A model generated the notes under the pieces. It had not been told where the DNA came from, searched no databases, and was given only the letters and a program-made list of their open reading frames with translations. A DNA stretch of 22,973 nucleotides, from positions 1 to 22,973 of the forward strand of contig DAOUPU010000018.1 in assembly GCA_030625995.1 (NCBI GenBank), given 5' to 3'. The translations under genes were made by a program, and so were the position numbers. Shown in pieces: positions 14,278-22,335 of the stretch (position 1 is its first letter; each line of letters opens with the position of its first letter). Origin of the DNA: Flavobacteriaceae bacterium. Lineage in GTDB: Bacteria; Bacteroidota; Bacteroidia; Flavobacteriales; Flavobacteriaceae.

Positions 14278-15717
14278 ATGTATAAACATAAATATTTGAA
14301 AAAAAATTACTCTTTATCACCCGTAAATTTATTTTTATCTGTAGGTGTATTGCTTTTGACTTTTGGCTGTACCCATTCATCAGACGAAAAGAACATGACC
14401 TATTTTGGAGGAAAAATTAAAAATCCGGTTGGAGAATATGTATATTTTTCAAAAAATGAAAAGGTAATAGATTCTGCTAAAATTGATGTACAAAATAAAT
14501 TTTCCTTTCACTTAGATTCTATTGAATTAGGATTATACACTTTTAATCATGGCCCGGAATATCAATTTCTTTACTTGGAGCCAAAGGATAGTTTGCTAAT
14601 TTATTTGAATACATGGGATTTTGATGAATCGCTAATTTTTAGTGGAACTCAAGGTGCAAAAAATAATTATTTAATTAATTTATACCTGGAACAAGAAAAA
14701 TTTGAGAAAAATTTCAAACAAGGATTTCGGTTAAGCGAAGAGGAATTTTCCCGGGTTATTGATAAGGAAATAGAATCCCGGATTGATACTTATAATAATT
14801 TAGTTGAACTGGAAGGAGAAGAGCCATCAGAATTCTTTGACAAGATAGCCAAAGCAGGTATTTATTTTCCATTTTATTATTTGAAGGAACATTATCCATT
14901 TAAAAATAAAAGGGCTCTAAAGCTAAAAACATTACCTGTACTAAGTGAAAATTTTTATAGTTATCGAAAAACAGTAGATATCAATGATGATGCCTTAAGA
15001 AATTATGGTCCCTATTATACCTATGTTTTGACTTATTTACATCTCAAGGCTTATGAAGAATATCTGAATAATCCGGAAAAGAATAATGTCTCTTTGAACT
15101 ATATGAAAATAGTTAACAGTGAAATAACTGACGAGGATTTCAAAAATAAACAATTGGCAATGAGTTTTTGGAGTTCTTTAACGAGTAATTATATGTCTGA
15201 AGATGACTTAAAGGAGGTTAGTGAATATTTCTTTGAGAATTGTACGGATAAAGATCTATGTTCCGAAATTAAAAAATCTGTTAAGCAGAAAGCACAGCTT
15301 AAGCGAGGTGAAAAATTTCCTGAGGTGATGGCGTATAATGTAGATGGCGAAGAAGTTAATATAAATTCTATTGCTAAAAACAGTAATGCGGTCATCTATT
15401 TTTGGCCAAAACATTTGGGTCGAGTAAAGATGCTGGATGAAAAATTGGCTTCTTTACAAAAAGAATACCCTGATGTTATATTCATCGGTATAGAACGGGA
15501 TAAATCTAATGAAGATTGGGTTAAATTTATAGAATCTAATCACTTATCAAAAGAAAGTCAATTCATTTTACCAAAAAATTCTGATACTTATGCCTATTTT
15601 GAAGGAGATATGGCCCGCACTATAATAATAAAAAGTAACGGAAATATCCAAAACGGTTACTTATTTTTTAACGATAAAAATTTTGATGAACAGCTAAAAA
15701 AGCTTAATAAACAATAA
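14278..15717 (+). CDS. Lipoprotein with TlpA/thioredoxin-like C-terminal fold lacking the CxxC
   Basis: A 479-residue protein from the ATG at 14278; a TTG at 14269 would add only three residues and sits on a promoter-like element. A lipobox (LTFGC, lipidated C31) marks it as a lipoprotein. Residues ~40-125 resemble the DUF4369-like beta domain common before thioredoxin folds in Bacteroidota (FGGKIKNPVGEYVYF, then LEPKDSLLIYL). A helical middle is followed by a thioredoxin-like domain at ~340-475 (GEKFPEVMAYNVDGEEV). Where TlpA/ResA proteins have W-C-x-x-C, this one has WPKHLGR (376-382), and the cis-Pro loop reads DMARTIII without Pro. It is therefore unlikely to be a thiol oxidoreductase; a binding or scaffold role is possible. 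Function unknown. Confidence 0.82.
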   Translation: MYKHKYLKKNYSLSPVNLFLSVGVLLLTFGCTHSSDEKNMTYFGGKIKNPVGEYVYFSKNEKVIDSAKIDVQNKFSFHLDSIELGLYTFNHGPEYQFLYLEPKDSLLIYLNTWDFDESLIFSGTQGAKNNYLINLYLEQEKFEKNFKQGFRLSEEEFSRVIDKEIESRIDTYNNLVELEGEEPSEFFDKIAKAGIYFPFYYLKEHYPFKNKRALKLKTLPVLSENFYSYRKTVDINDDALRNYGPYYTYVLTYLHLKAYEEYLNNPEKNNVSLNYMKIVNSEITDEDFKNKQLAMSFWSSLTSNYMSEDDLKEVSEYFFENCTDKDLCSEIKKSVKQKAQLKRGEKFPEVMAYNVDGEEVNINSIAKNSNAVIYFWPKHLGRVKMLDEKLASLQKEYPDVIFIGIERDKSNEDWVKFIESNHLSKESQFILPKNSDTYAYFEGDMARTIIIKSNGNIQNGYLFFNDKNFDEQLKKLNKQ

Positions 15718-15745
15718 TTTATCATAGACTTCAATAATTTAATCT

Positions 15746-15753
15746 TATTTTTG
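15746..15753 (+). promoter_or_regulatory. -7 promoter element (TATTTTTG) for the DEAD-box helicase
   Basis: An exact TAnnTTTG match followed by CA, a common Bacteroidota form. Transcription would start near 15757-15760, giving a leader of about 75 bases that contains the inverted repeats at 15774-15832. Confidence 0.5.
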
Positions 15754-15773
15754 CACTTTCAAAAACAGAAACA

Positions 15774-15832
15774 ATATATTTATTTGCAATCCAGCGTTTT
15801 ACAAATAAATGAAGTTTTGCAAATAAAAATAT
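15774..15832 (+). promoter_or_regulatory. Structured 5' leader of the DEAD-box helicase: two mutually exclusive hairpins
   Basis: Bases 15774-15789 pair with 15817-15832 at 15 of 16 positions (one A-A mismatch; the inner 11 are perfect, TTTATTTGCAA with TTGCAAATAAA). The 3' arm ends on the base before the ATG. The same 5' arm (15778-15786) also pairs perfectly with 15802-15810 (ATTTATTTG with CAAATAAAT), which would free the region before the start codon. The stems are AT-rich. This is an inferred translation switch or a DNA dyad; no known riboswitch class is recognised. Confidence 0.45.
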
Positions 15833-17578
15833 ATGTCGATATTTAAAGATCTTGGCTTGGGCCAGGACATAGTAGAAGCCTTAGTAGACCTGGGTTATGA
15901 AACCCCTACTCACATTCAAGAAATTTCAATACCTCAAATAATCTCTTCAAAAGCAGATTTAAAAGCCTTTGCTCAAACAGGGACAGGGAAAACAGCTGCT
16001 TTTAGCTTGCCTATTTTGCAACAAATAGATTTAAGCAGTCATGATACGCAGGCCATAATTCTATCTCCTACAAGAGAACTTGCGATTCAAATTGCTAAGA
16101 ACATTGAAGAGTTCTCTAAAAACATGAAAAAATTGAATGTTTTAGCTGTTTATGGAGGAGCGAAAATAGATGAACAAATAAGCAGGCTAAAAAGAGGAGT
16201 CCAAATTGTTGTTGGAACACCGGGAAGAACGGTTGATCTGATAAAGAGAAAACGATTGAACCTTAAGAGTATCCAATGGTTGGTTCTGGATGAAGCAGAT
16301 GAAATGCTCAATATGGGTTTTAAAGATGAATTAGATCAAATATTAGAAGCAACCCCTTCCTCAAAACAGACCTTATTGTTTTCGGCAACCTTTCCTAAGG
16401 AAGTTGAATCAATTGCTAGAAATTACATGAAAAAACCTGTAGAAATATCTGCAGGCAAGAAAAACGTTGGTGCTGATAAGGTAGAACATGAATATTATTT
16501 GGTTTCTGACAGGAATAGATATCCCGCCTTAAAAAGAATAGCAGATATTCATCCTAATATTTATAGTATTGTATTCTGCAGGACGAGAAGGGAAACAAAA
16601 GACATTGCGGATAAATTAATTAATGATGGCTATAATGCAGATGCATTACACGGAGACTTGTCTCAAGCACAGCGTGATATTGTTATGCAAAAGTTCAGAA
16701 ATAAAAATTTGCAAATTTTAGTTGCCACTGATGTTGCCGCCCGTGGATTGGACGTACATGATCTAACACATGTAATCAATTATAAGTTACCTGATCAATC
16801 GGAAAATTACACACATCGCAGTGGTAGAACGGGTAGAGCTGGAAAAGAAGGTATTTCCATAGCCTTGATAACACCAAAAGAGAAGGGAAAACTTAGACCA
16901 ATTGAACGAAAAATAAACAAAAAATTTGAATTAAAACTTGTTCCAAACGGGAAAGATATTTGTCAAAAACAACTTTACAATCTTATCGACAAGGTCCATG
17001 ATATTGAGATAAACGAAAAAGAGATAAAAGAATTCTTACCGGATGTATACCAAAAATTGGATGGGATGGATAGAGAAGAATTGATAAAACGATTCGTTTC
17101 TATTGAATTTAATCAATTCTTATCTTATTATGAAAACGCTAAAGATCTGAACGGAGATGATTCCCGCGATAGAAAAAAGTATGATGATGAAAATCTAACA
17201 CGATTTTATATTAATTTGGGTAAGATGGACAAATTAAATCCTGCAGTACTTATAGGATTAATTAATGAAAATATTAAAAATCGAAACGTAGAAATAGGCC
17301 AAATTGAAATATTGAAAAATTTCTCCTTTTTTGAACTGGATAAAAATTTCACCGATGATGTTTTAGAAAGCTTTCAAAATACATATTTCAATAATAGATC
17401 CATAATAGTAGAAGTTACTAATAAGTCAAAATCCGGAGGAGGAAATAGAAGAAAAAAACGCCCCTTTAATAATTTCAAAGGAGAAAGTAGAAGAAGCAGT
17501 TCGAACTCCGGAAATCGCAGAAAGTCAAGTGCGAGCAGTTTTAGCGGTAAAAATAGTGGAAGAAGACGTAGAAGATAA
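15833..17578 (+). CDS. DEAD-box RNA helicase with DbpA-like RNA-binding domain and basic tail
   Basis: A 581-residue ATP-dependent RNA helicase of the DeaD/CsdA-like group, acting in ribosome assembly or RNA decay, often important in the cold. Motifs in order: Q motif GYETPTHIQ (21-29), I AQTGTGKT (47-54), Ia PTREL (79-83), Ib TPGR (129-132), II DEAD (153-156), III SAT (184-186), IV SIVFCRT (245-251), V TDVAARGLDV (299-308) and VI HRSGRTGRAG (328-337). Residues ~456-528 resemble a DbpA-type RNA-binding domain (GKMDKLNPAVLIGLI, then IIVEV). Residues 531-581 are a Ser/Arg/Lys-rich disordered tail ending in five arginines. The ATG is preceded by a structured leader. The gene is convergent with the atoE-like gene, with only 14 bases between stops and no hairpin. 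Confidence 0.95.
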   Translation: MSIFKDLGLGQDIVEALVDLGYETPTHIQEISIPQIISSKADLKAFAQTGTGKTAAFSLPILQQIDLSSHDTQAIILSPTRELAIQIAKNIEEFSKNMKKLNVLAVYGGAKIDEQISRLKRGVQIVVGTPGRTVDLIKRKRLNLKSIQWLVLDEADEMLNMGFKDELDQILEATPSSKQTLLFSATFPKEVESIARNYMKKPVEISAGKKNVGADKVEHEYYLVSDRNRYPALKRIADIHPNIYSIVFCRTRRETKDIADKLINDGYNADALHGDLSQAQRDIVMQKFRNKNLQILVATDVAARGLDVHDLTHVINYKLPDQSENYTHRSGRTGRAGKEGISIALITPKEKGKLRPIERKINKKFELKLVPNGKDICQKQLYNLIDKVHDIEINEKEIKEFLPDVYQKLDGMDREELIKRFVSIEFNQFLSYYENAKDLNGDDSRDRKKYDDENLTRFYINLGKMDKLNPAVLIGLINENIKNRNVEIGQIEILKNFSFFELDKNFTDDVLESFQNTYFNNRSIIVEVTNKSKSGGGNRRKKRPFNNFKGESRRSSSNSGNRRKSSASSFSGKNSGRRRRR

Positions 17579-17592
17579 TTCTTTGTAATTAT

Positions 17593-18990
17593 TTAAATGG
17601 GTATCCATAGAACCAAAATAGATTCAATTATAAATAGAATGGAAAAAGGTATTACTAAATATCCCATTACGTCTCTGGCCTGTAATTTTATTCCTGCACC
17701 CATTACAGGAATGATGAGTAAAAGATAAAACGGTTGTAATAAATTAGATAAGCTCTCTCCATATGCTATGGATAGCACAGCTCTGGATATCATCGCTTTA
17801 ACCTGTTCTTCCGGTAAACCTGAACCTATTTCTTTAACCGCATTGATAATACTTGGACCGACGACTGCAAATTCTCCACCGGCAGATGGAATGGCAAAAT
17901 TCACAAATCCACCTGTTATATATGCAAAAAACGGATAAGTATCAATAGTAGCTACAGAAGCCATCCAACCTGCTAATTTCTCCCCTAATCCGGTATAGAT
18001 CATAATGCCCATTATTCCGGCATAGAAAGGATATTGAAAAAGAATTCCTGAAATATTAGAACTTGCTCTTTTCATAGAAATTCCAAAACGAATTGGAGTT
18101 TTATGTAAAATAAGACCCAAAATCACAAAAATAAAGATCATAATATTTAAGTTCAGATCGAAACCTTTACTAATAAAATGATACCCTATATAAAATAAGC
18201 CCATCAAAGCAATTAAATATTGAAGAATAACACTATTGTTTAAATTATCTGAAACAGCCTTAAAAGGGAGCTTTAAACCTTCAGCCTCTTCCTCAATAGT
18301 ACCGAGATGAATATCCTTCTCTTTTCCTAAAAGTTCGCTTAGTTCCTTTCCCTTATTATTTTTAGGAATCAGCAAGATCATTAGAAAAGGAATCAGTGTA
18401 ATGAATAGAATAATTACGGCATAATTAAGAGTTGACCCCAAGGTATATTTAATGGGTATGATATCACTCAATACTTCCGCTCTAATCATAAAATTATTAT
18501 CAGTATTCAAGAGTAAGGGAATTGAGCTCGAAAGGCCCGTTACCCACATACCGCTTGACAAATAGACACATGCAATTAGATATAAATAATTTACCCCTTT
18601 TACACGCATAGCCAATTCTCTCGCAATTACCGCTGTAACTACAACCCAGCCCCAACTTATCAAAGTTAAGAGTATTCCGATCAAAATAATAAAAACATAT
18701 ACTTGCCTCGGAGTTTGAATAAATCTCGTACTTCTATCTATTCCCCTACTTAACAATGGAGATAAGGCTATACTATATCCGGTAATAATTAACAAAACCA
18801 TCTGCATACCAAATTCAAGCAGCATCCAAAACCCTTTATACCATGATTCTAATATCACTAAAGGCGACGTTCCTACCCATATCCATGCACTTAGTCCTGT
18901 AATGAGAGTTAGTATCAACGCAAAAACAAAGGCATCAGGCATATTCCTTTTGAATATATCGGTAAATTTTTCGCCCAATTCTTTAATCAT
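17593..18990 (-). CDS. atoE: Short-chain fatty acid transporter family (AtoE/TIGR00366)
   Basis: A 465-residue inner-membrane protein with about eleven to twelve hydrophobic helices. The family motifs are clear: NFAIPSAGGEFAVVGPS at 364-380 and YGESLSNLLQPF at 410-421, plus ISWGWVVVTAVIARELA at 111-127. E. coli AtoE takes up short-chain acids such as acetoacetate and butyrate; the substrate here is inferred from family only. No ato-type CoA-transferase or thiolase genes are adjacent, so the pathway link seen in E. coli is missing here. Residues ~208-250 are a charged cytoplasmic loop. It starts with ATG at 18988-18990. The 119-base gap to the divergent gene at 19110 contains no exact -7 element for either side. 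Confidence 0.9.
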   Translation of the reverse strand: MIKELGEKFTDIFKRNMPDAFVFALILTLITGLSAWIWVGTSPLVILESWYKGFWMLLEFGMQMVLLIITGYSIALSPLLSRGIDRSTRFIQTPRQVYVFIILIGILLTLISWGWVVVTAVIARELAMRVKGVNYLYLIACVYLSSGMWVTGLSSSIPLLLNTDNNFMIRAEVLSDIIPIKYTLGSTLNYAVIILFITLIPFLMILLIPKNNKGKELSELLGKEKDIHLGTIEEEAEGLKLPFKAVSDNLNNSVILQYLIALMGLFYIGYHFISKGFDLNLNIMIFIFVILGLILHKTPIRFGISMKRASSNISGILFQYPFYAGIMGIMIYTGLGEKLAGWMASVATIDTYPFFAYITGGFVNFAIPSAGGEFAVVGPSIINAVKEIGSGLPEEQVKAMISRAVLSIAYGESLSNLLQPFYLLLIIPVMGAGIKLQARDVMGYLVIPFSILFIIESILVLWIPI

Positions 18991-19109
18991 AAAAAAGATT
19001 TCTTATAGAACGTAAATCTAATAAATTTCTAAACTCAATCTGCTCCATGGATAATTAATTGAAAATAAACTTAGAGATATATCGTATATTTAAAACCAAA
19101 TCTTAATTT

Positions 19110-19703
19110 ATGACTAAATACTACCATTCTCTTATCGCCCTATTAATTTGTATTCCTTTTTCTTTAAAGGCACAACAAGTAAAAAATGAATTCAACATAA
19201 TTCATAATGACAAAACCATAGGTACATTAGTCGCTTCGAAGGCGATTGATGGCTCAAAAACTACTTATTCCGACGATACGAATATTGAAGCTCATTTTTT
19301 TACCAAAATAAAAGTGGTTTACAAGTATGATGAAATTTATACCGATGGAGACCTTTCAAAGGCTTCTGTTTCAATTTATATTAATGGACATGAACACACC
19401 AAAACTTCAACCGTAAAAAGCAATACTACATACAATTTCATTGAAGATGAAGATGATGCAGTAAAGATTAGTGGACCAATCAATTACAGTACAATACGAT
19501 TGCTTTTTGAAGAACCCGAGGGAATTTCAAAGGTTTATGGTGAAGAGAAAGGAAATTTTCAAAAGCTGGAAAAAACAGGAGACAACACCTATTTAAAAAC
19601 TACTCCTGAAGGGCATAAAAATACTTATTACTATAAAGACGGACATCTACAAAAAGCAGACATACATGCCGGTGTAATTAGCTTTTCAATGCAAAGAATA
19701 TAA
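19110..19703 (+). CDS. DUF6134-type secreted protein
   Basis: A 197-residue protein with a signal peptide (cleavage near residue 21, LKA-QQ) and no further membrane segment, so probably periplasmic or outer-membrane associated. The mature part looks all-beta: FNIIHNDKTIGTLVASK (28-44), IKVVYKYDEIY (67-77), LLFEEPEGISKVYGEEKGNF (131-150), then TYLKTTPEGHKNTYYYKDGHL. This order (an N-terminal 'N-I-x-h-n-x-x-i-G' strand, an F-x-E-P-x-G-x-x-x-V-Y-x-E-x-x-G segment and a P-x-G-x-x-N-x-Y-x-Y-x-x-G segment) is what I associate with DUF6134, a Bacteroidota family of unknown function. There are no catalytic motifs. It may be monocistronic; it is convergent with the 157-residue gene. Confidence 0.75.
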   Translation: MTKYYHSLIALLICIPFSLKAQQVKNEFNIIHNDKTIGTLVASKAIDGSKTTYSDDTNIEAHFFTKIKVVYKYDEIYTDGDLSKASVSIYINGHEHTKTSTVKSNTTYNFIEDEDDAVKISGPINYSTIRLLFEEPEGISKVYGEEKGNFQKLEKTGDNTYLKTTPEGHKNTYYYKDGHLQKADIHAGVISFSMQRI

Positions 19704-19726
19704 GGGCAAAAGTTAGATAGACATAT

Positions 19727-20200
19727 TTAGATAAGTGATTTAATTTCTAATTTATAGTCGTACTGCAAATCCTCATGTAAAGAAGAAACCACTTTTTCAA
19801 TTAATAATATCTGTCGATTGAAGATATTTTGAAGCGTTAAGTTTCCCTTCATGGAAGGCGACATTTCCCTTAGCTCGTAGCAGAAATACAAGAGTAATTC
19901 AACTTCTGTTTCTTTATTCTTTGAATAGCGAATATACTTCTTTGTATTGCGTAATATTTTTCGAACACTTTTTCTAATATAAAAATAACTTTTCGTATTA
20001 ATCACGTGAAATTCACGTTCAATTTCCTTTTTGATGGATTCTATATAGGCATGCTCATTAGAAGATTCGAAAAGTAGATAAGTGAGGAGTTCTTTATTTT
20101 CTTTTTTAAATTTTGCAAGTCTTAAACAAAGGTTTAGCAGTTCAGATGGTGAACGATGGTTTAATTCATTTTTAAGTTCTCTTAATGTGGCGGTTTTCAT
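19727..20200 (-). CDS. Conserved helical basic protein downstream of guaB (unknown function)
   Basis: A 157-residue cytosolic protein, predicted all-helical, with no signal peptide or membrane segment. The start MKTATLRELKNEL is followed by HRSPSELLNLCLRLAKFKKENKELLTYLLFE. Residues 70-96 are very basic (11 Lys/Arg in 27, including IRKSVRKILRNTKKYIRYSK) and could bind nucleic acid. The C-terminal part ends in SSLHEDLQYDYKLEI. I recall close relatives with the same start in other Bacteroidota, all unannotated. It lies 48 bases after guaB's stop with no terminator or exact -7 element between, so it is probably cotranscribed with guaB. Function unknown; DNA/RNA binding is inference from charge alone. 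Confidence 0.75.
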   Translation of the reverse strand: MKTATLRELKNELNHRSPSELLNLCLRLAKFKKENKELLTYLLFESSNEHAYIESIKKEIEREFHVINTKSYFYIRKSVRKILRNTKKYIRYSKNKETEVELLLYFCYELREMSPSMKGNLTLQNIFNRQILLIEKVVSSLHEDLQYDYKLEIKSLI

Positions 20201-20248
20201 AAATATAAACTTAAAAAATAAAAATATAACCTCTCTATATTTGGAGTG

Positions 20249-21715
20249 CTATCTTCTTGAATAATTTGGTGATTCTTTTGTAATAGTAACGTGATGTGGA
20301 TGACTTTCGATGATACCTGAAGCAGTAATTTTTACAAATTTAGCCTCTTTTTGTCCTTTAATATCCTTACTTCCACAATAACCCATCCCAGCTCTAAGTC
20401 CACCAATAAATTGATGCATCGTTTCATATACTTCTCCTTTATATGGTACTCTACCTACGATTCCTTCCGGAACTAATTTTTTAACATCGTCTTCCACATC
20501 TTGAAAATAACGATCCTTAGAACCTTTAGTCATGGCTTCAACTGAACCCATCCCTCGATAAGATTTAAATTTCCTCCCCTCAAAAATAATAGTTTCACCA
20601 GGAGATTCTTTTGTTCCGGCTAAAAGTGATCCTAACATTACCGTATCTGCACCTGCAGCAATTGCCTTGGGAATGTCTCCCGTATATCGGATCCCTCCAT
20701 CAGCGATTACCGGAACACCAGTATTTTCAATGGCCTTAGCAACCTCCATAACTGCAGATAGTTGTGGGAACCCAACCCCGGCAACAACACGTGTAGTACA
20801 TATTGAACCAGGCCCAATACCCACTTTAACAGCATCCGCGCCAGCTTCTACCAAAAATTTGGCAGCATCACCTGTTGCTATGTTACCCACAATAATATCT
20901 GTTTTTGGGTGTTTTTCCTTTATAGCTTTTAAAGTAGCAACAACCCCTTTTGAATGTCCATGTGCTGTATCGATCACCAAGGCATCAACGCCTTCATTAA
21001 TTAAAGCGGTAGCCCTTTGCATGGCATCTCCGGTTACACCAATCGCAGCCGCAACTCTTAATCTACCATAAGTGTCTTTATTTGCATTTGGGTTTTCACT
21101 TACCTTTATGATATCTCTAAAAGTAATTAATCCTACTAATTTTTTGTCAGAATTAACTACAGGTAGTTTTTCAATTTTATACTCTTGTAATATTTCTTCT
21201 GCTTCTTTTAAAGAGGTTCCCTCCTTGGTCGTAACAAGATTTTCAGTAGTCATAATTTCAGACACCTTCTTTTCATCATTCTTTTCAAATCTCAAATCTC
21301 TATTGGTAACAATACCGATCAACTCACAGGCATCATTAACAACAGGAATTCCACCAATGCTATACTTTTTCATCAACGACTTTGCATGGGCAACAGTTTT
21401 TTCTTTAGTAAGTGTGATTGGGTCGATGATCATACCGGATTCCGATCTTTTTACTCTCTTAACTTCAGCTGCCTGTTTCTTGATAGACATATTTTTATGC
21501 AAAATTCCGATACCACCTTCCCTGGCCATAGCAATAGCCATTTCATACTCTGTCACAGTGTCCATTGCTGCTGATATAATGGGGGAATTAAGAGTAATGT
21601 TTTTTGTAAACTTCGTTTGAATACTTACTTCTCGTGGTAGGATTTCCGAATATGCCGGAATCAATAAAACATCGTCATAAGTAAGTCCTTCTAAAACAAT
21701 TTTTGGAGTAGCCAT
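20249..21715 (-). CDS. guaB: Inosine-5'-monophosphate dehydrogenase
   Basis: A 488-residue enzyme oxidising IMP to XMP with NAD+, the committed step of GMP synthesis. The barrel starts with LTYDDVLLIPAYSEILP (11-27). A pair of CBS domains occupies ~95-205 and would bind purine nucleotides for regulation. The catalytic loop is GIGPGSICTTR (299-309) with nucleophile C306. IADGGIRYTGDIPKAIAAGAD is at 337-357 and the SYRGMGSVEAM phosphate site at 385-395. The flap residues R402-Y403 (KDRYFQD) activate water. Length and motif set are those of a full bacterial IMPDH. It has a strong -7 element and a palindrome-rich leader, with the 157-residue helical protein downstream. Confidence 0.98.
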   Translation of the reverse strand: MATPKIVLEGLTYDDVLLIPAYSEILPREVSIQTKFTKNITLNSPIISAAMDTVTEYEMAIAMAREGGIGILHKNMSIKKQAAEVKRVKRSESGMIIDPITLTKEKTVAHAKSLMKKYSIGGIPVVNDACELIGIVTNRDLRFEKNDEKKVSEIMTTENLVTTKEGTSLKEAEEILQEYKIEKLPVVNSDKKLVGLITFRDIIKVSENPNANKDTYGRLRVAAAIGVTGDAMQRATALINEGVDALVIDTAHGHSKGVVATLKAIKEKHPKTDIIVGNIATGDAAKFLVEAGADAVKVGIGPGSICTTRVVAGVGFPQLSAVMEVAKAIENTGVPVIADGGIRYTGDIPKAIAAGADTVMLGSLLAGTKESPGETIIFEGRKFKSYRGMGSVEAMTKGSKDRYFQDVEDDVKKLVPEGIVGRVPYKGEVYETMHQFIGGLRAGMGYCGSKDIKGQKEAKFVKITASGIIESHPHHVTITKESPNYSRR

Positions 21716-21718
21716 AGT

Positions 21719-21761
21719 GCAATTATATCTAATTAATGAGAATCATTTGATTTATAATTGC
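21719..21761 (-). promoter_or_regulatory. Inverted repeat spanning the guaB 5' leader
   Basis: GCAATTATA and TATAATTGC (21719-21727 and 21753-21761) are perfect nine-base complements. On the minus-strand transcript the 3' arm ends three bases before the guaB ATG and the 5' arm lies at about the transcription start. The 25-base loop contains two smaller quasi-palindromes, around AATCATTTGATT and ATTAAT. It could be an RNA hairpin that masks the start or a protein operator; no known purine riboswitch fold is recognised. Confidence 0.35.
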
Positions 21762-21764
21762 GTG

Positions 21765-21772
21765 CAAATTTA
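21765..21772 (-). promoter_or_regulatory. -7 promoter element (TAAATTTG) for guaB
   Basis: An exact TAnnTTTG match followed by CA on the minus strand, 49 bases before the guaB ATG. Transcription would start at about 21758-21761. Confidence 0.55.
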
Positions 21773-21837
21773 CAATTAAATATTGAATTGTAAAAGTTAA
21801 TTATTTTCTTGCTGATTTAATTGTTTCACTCTATAAT

Positions 21838-22335
21838 TTACATGTCTTTTACAGGGAAAACAGATTCTTTAAGAATAAAAAATGAGGAGAACAAAAAGCT
21901 AATAGTCAAGGCCATTCCGGAGATCATAACAATATACTTAAACCATAAAATACCAGTCCATAGTACGTATATCCCACCGAAAGTCAATACTATGGACACA
22001 AATGGCTCTAAGATCAGCACTTTCATTAATTTTCTATTGATTGAGGTGAACGATAATAACACGCCTAACAGCAAAAATATTATTGACATAGATAATATAT
22101 GGTTGTGAACGACAGTTAAAATATCCTTTTCCGTTTTCTTAAATTGCATTATTTCTGCATTTTCATTATTTTCATTTCCTAAATAATTAGTTTCTATCCC
22201 ATTCGGTTGAAATGTCGAAGTTTCTTGTACAAAATTAAGTCCGGTAAAAAACCCAATATTTAAAGTAATCACAAAAGCTGTAATTAGTAATCTGATTTCC
22301 TTAGAAAATTGAGAAATTGATCTTTGAAATTCCAT
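21838..22335 (-). CDS. Small four-helix membrane protein coupled to an FMN-binding protein
   Basis: A 165-residue inner-membrane protein with four hydrophobic helices at about 14-34, 74-95, 104-126 and 133-155. A polar, Asn/Glu-rich loop (35-73) after helix 1 is probably periplasmic. The only two histidines, H77 and H79 (VVHNHILSMS), sit at the start of helix 2 near that face, where they could bind a metal or heme, or contact the partner. Its ATG directly follows the TAA of the FMN-binding gene with no base between, so the two are translationally coupled and probably work together. I recognise no named family. A membrane partner in extracytoplasmic flavin-based electron transfer is an inference from this coupling. 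Confidence 0.78.
   Translation of the reverse strand: MEFQRSISQFSKEIRLLITAFVITLNIGFFTGLNFVQETSTFQPNGIETNYLGNENNENAEIMQFKKTEKDILTVVHNHILSMSIIFLLLGVLLSFTSINRKLMKVLILEPFVSIVLTFGGIYVLWTGILWFKYIVMISGMALTISFLFSSFFILKESVFPVKDM

Noticed and set aside
18991..19109. Promoter for the divergent atoE-like and DUF6134-type genes
   Set aside because: Only near matches to TAnnTTTG (TAGATTTA on minus, TATATTTA on plus) with poor spacing; not strong enough to annotate.
20667..21620. Long plus-strand open frames opposite guaB
   Set aside because: They mirror guaB codons, show no protein-family resemblance, and guaB is a complete, strongly conserved gene on the other strand.
21821..22108. Plus-strand frame of 95 codons opposite the four-helix protein
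   Set aside because: The minus-strand gene has clear membrane helices and a zero-gap neighbour; the plus-strand product looks like antisense.
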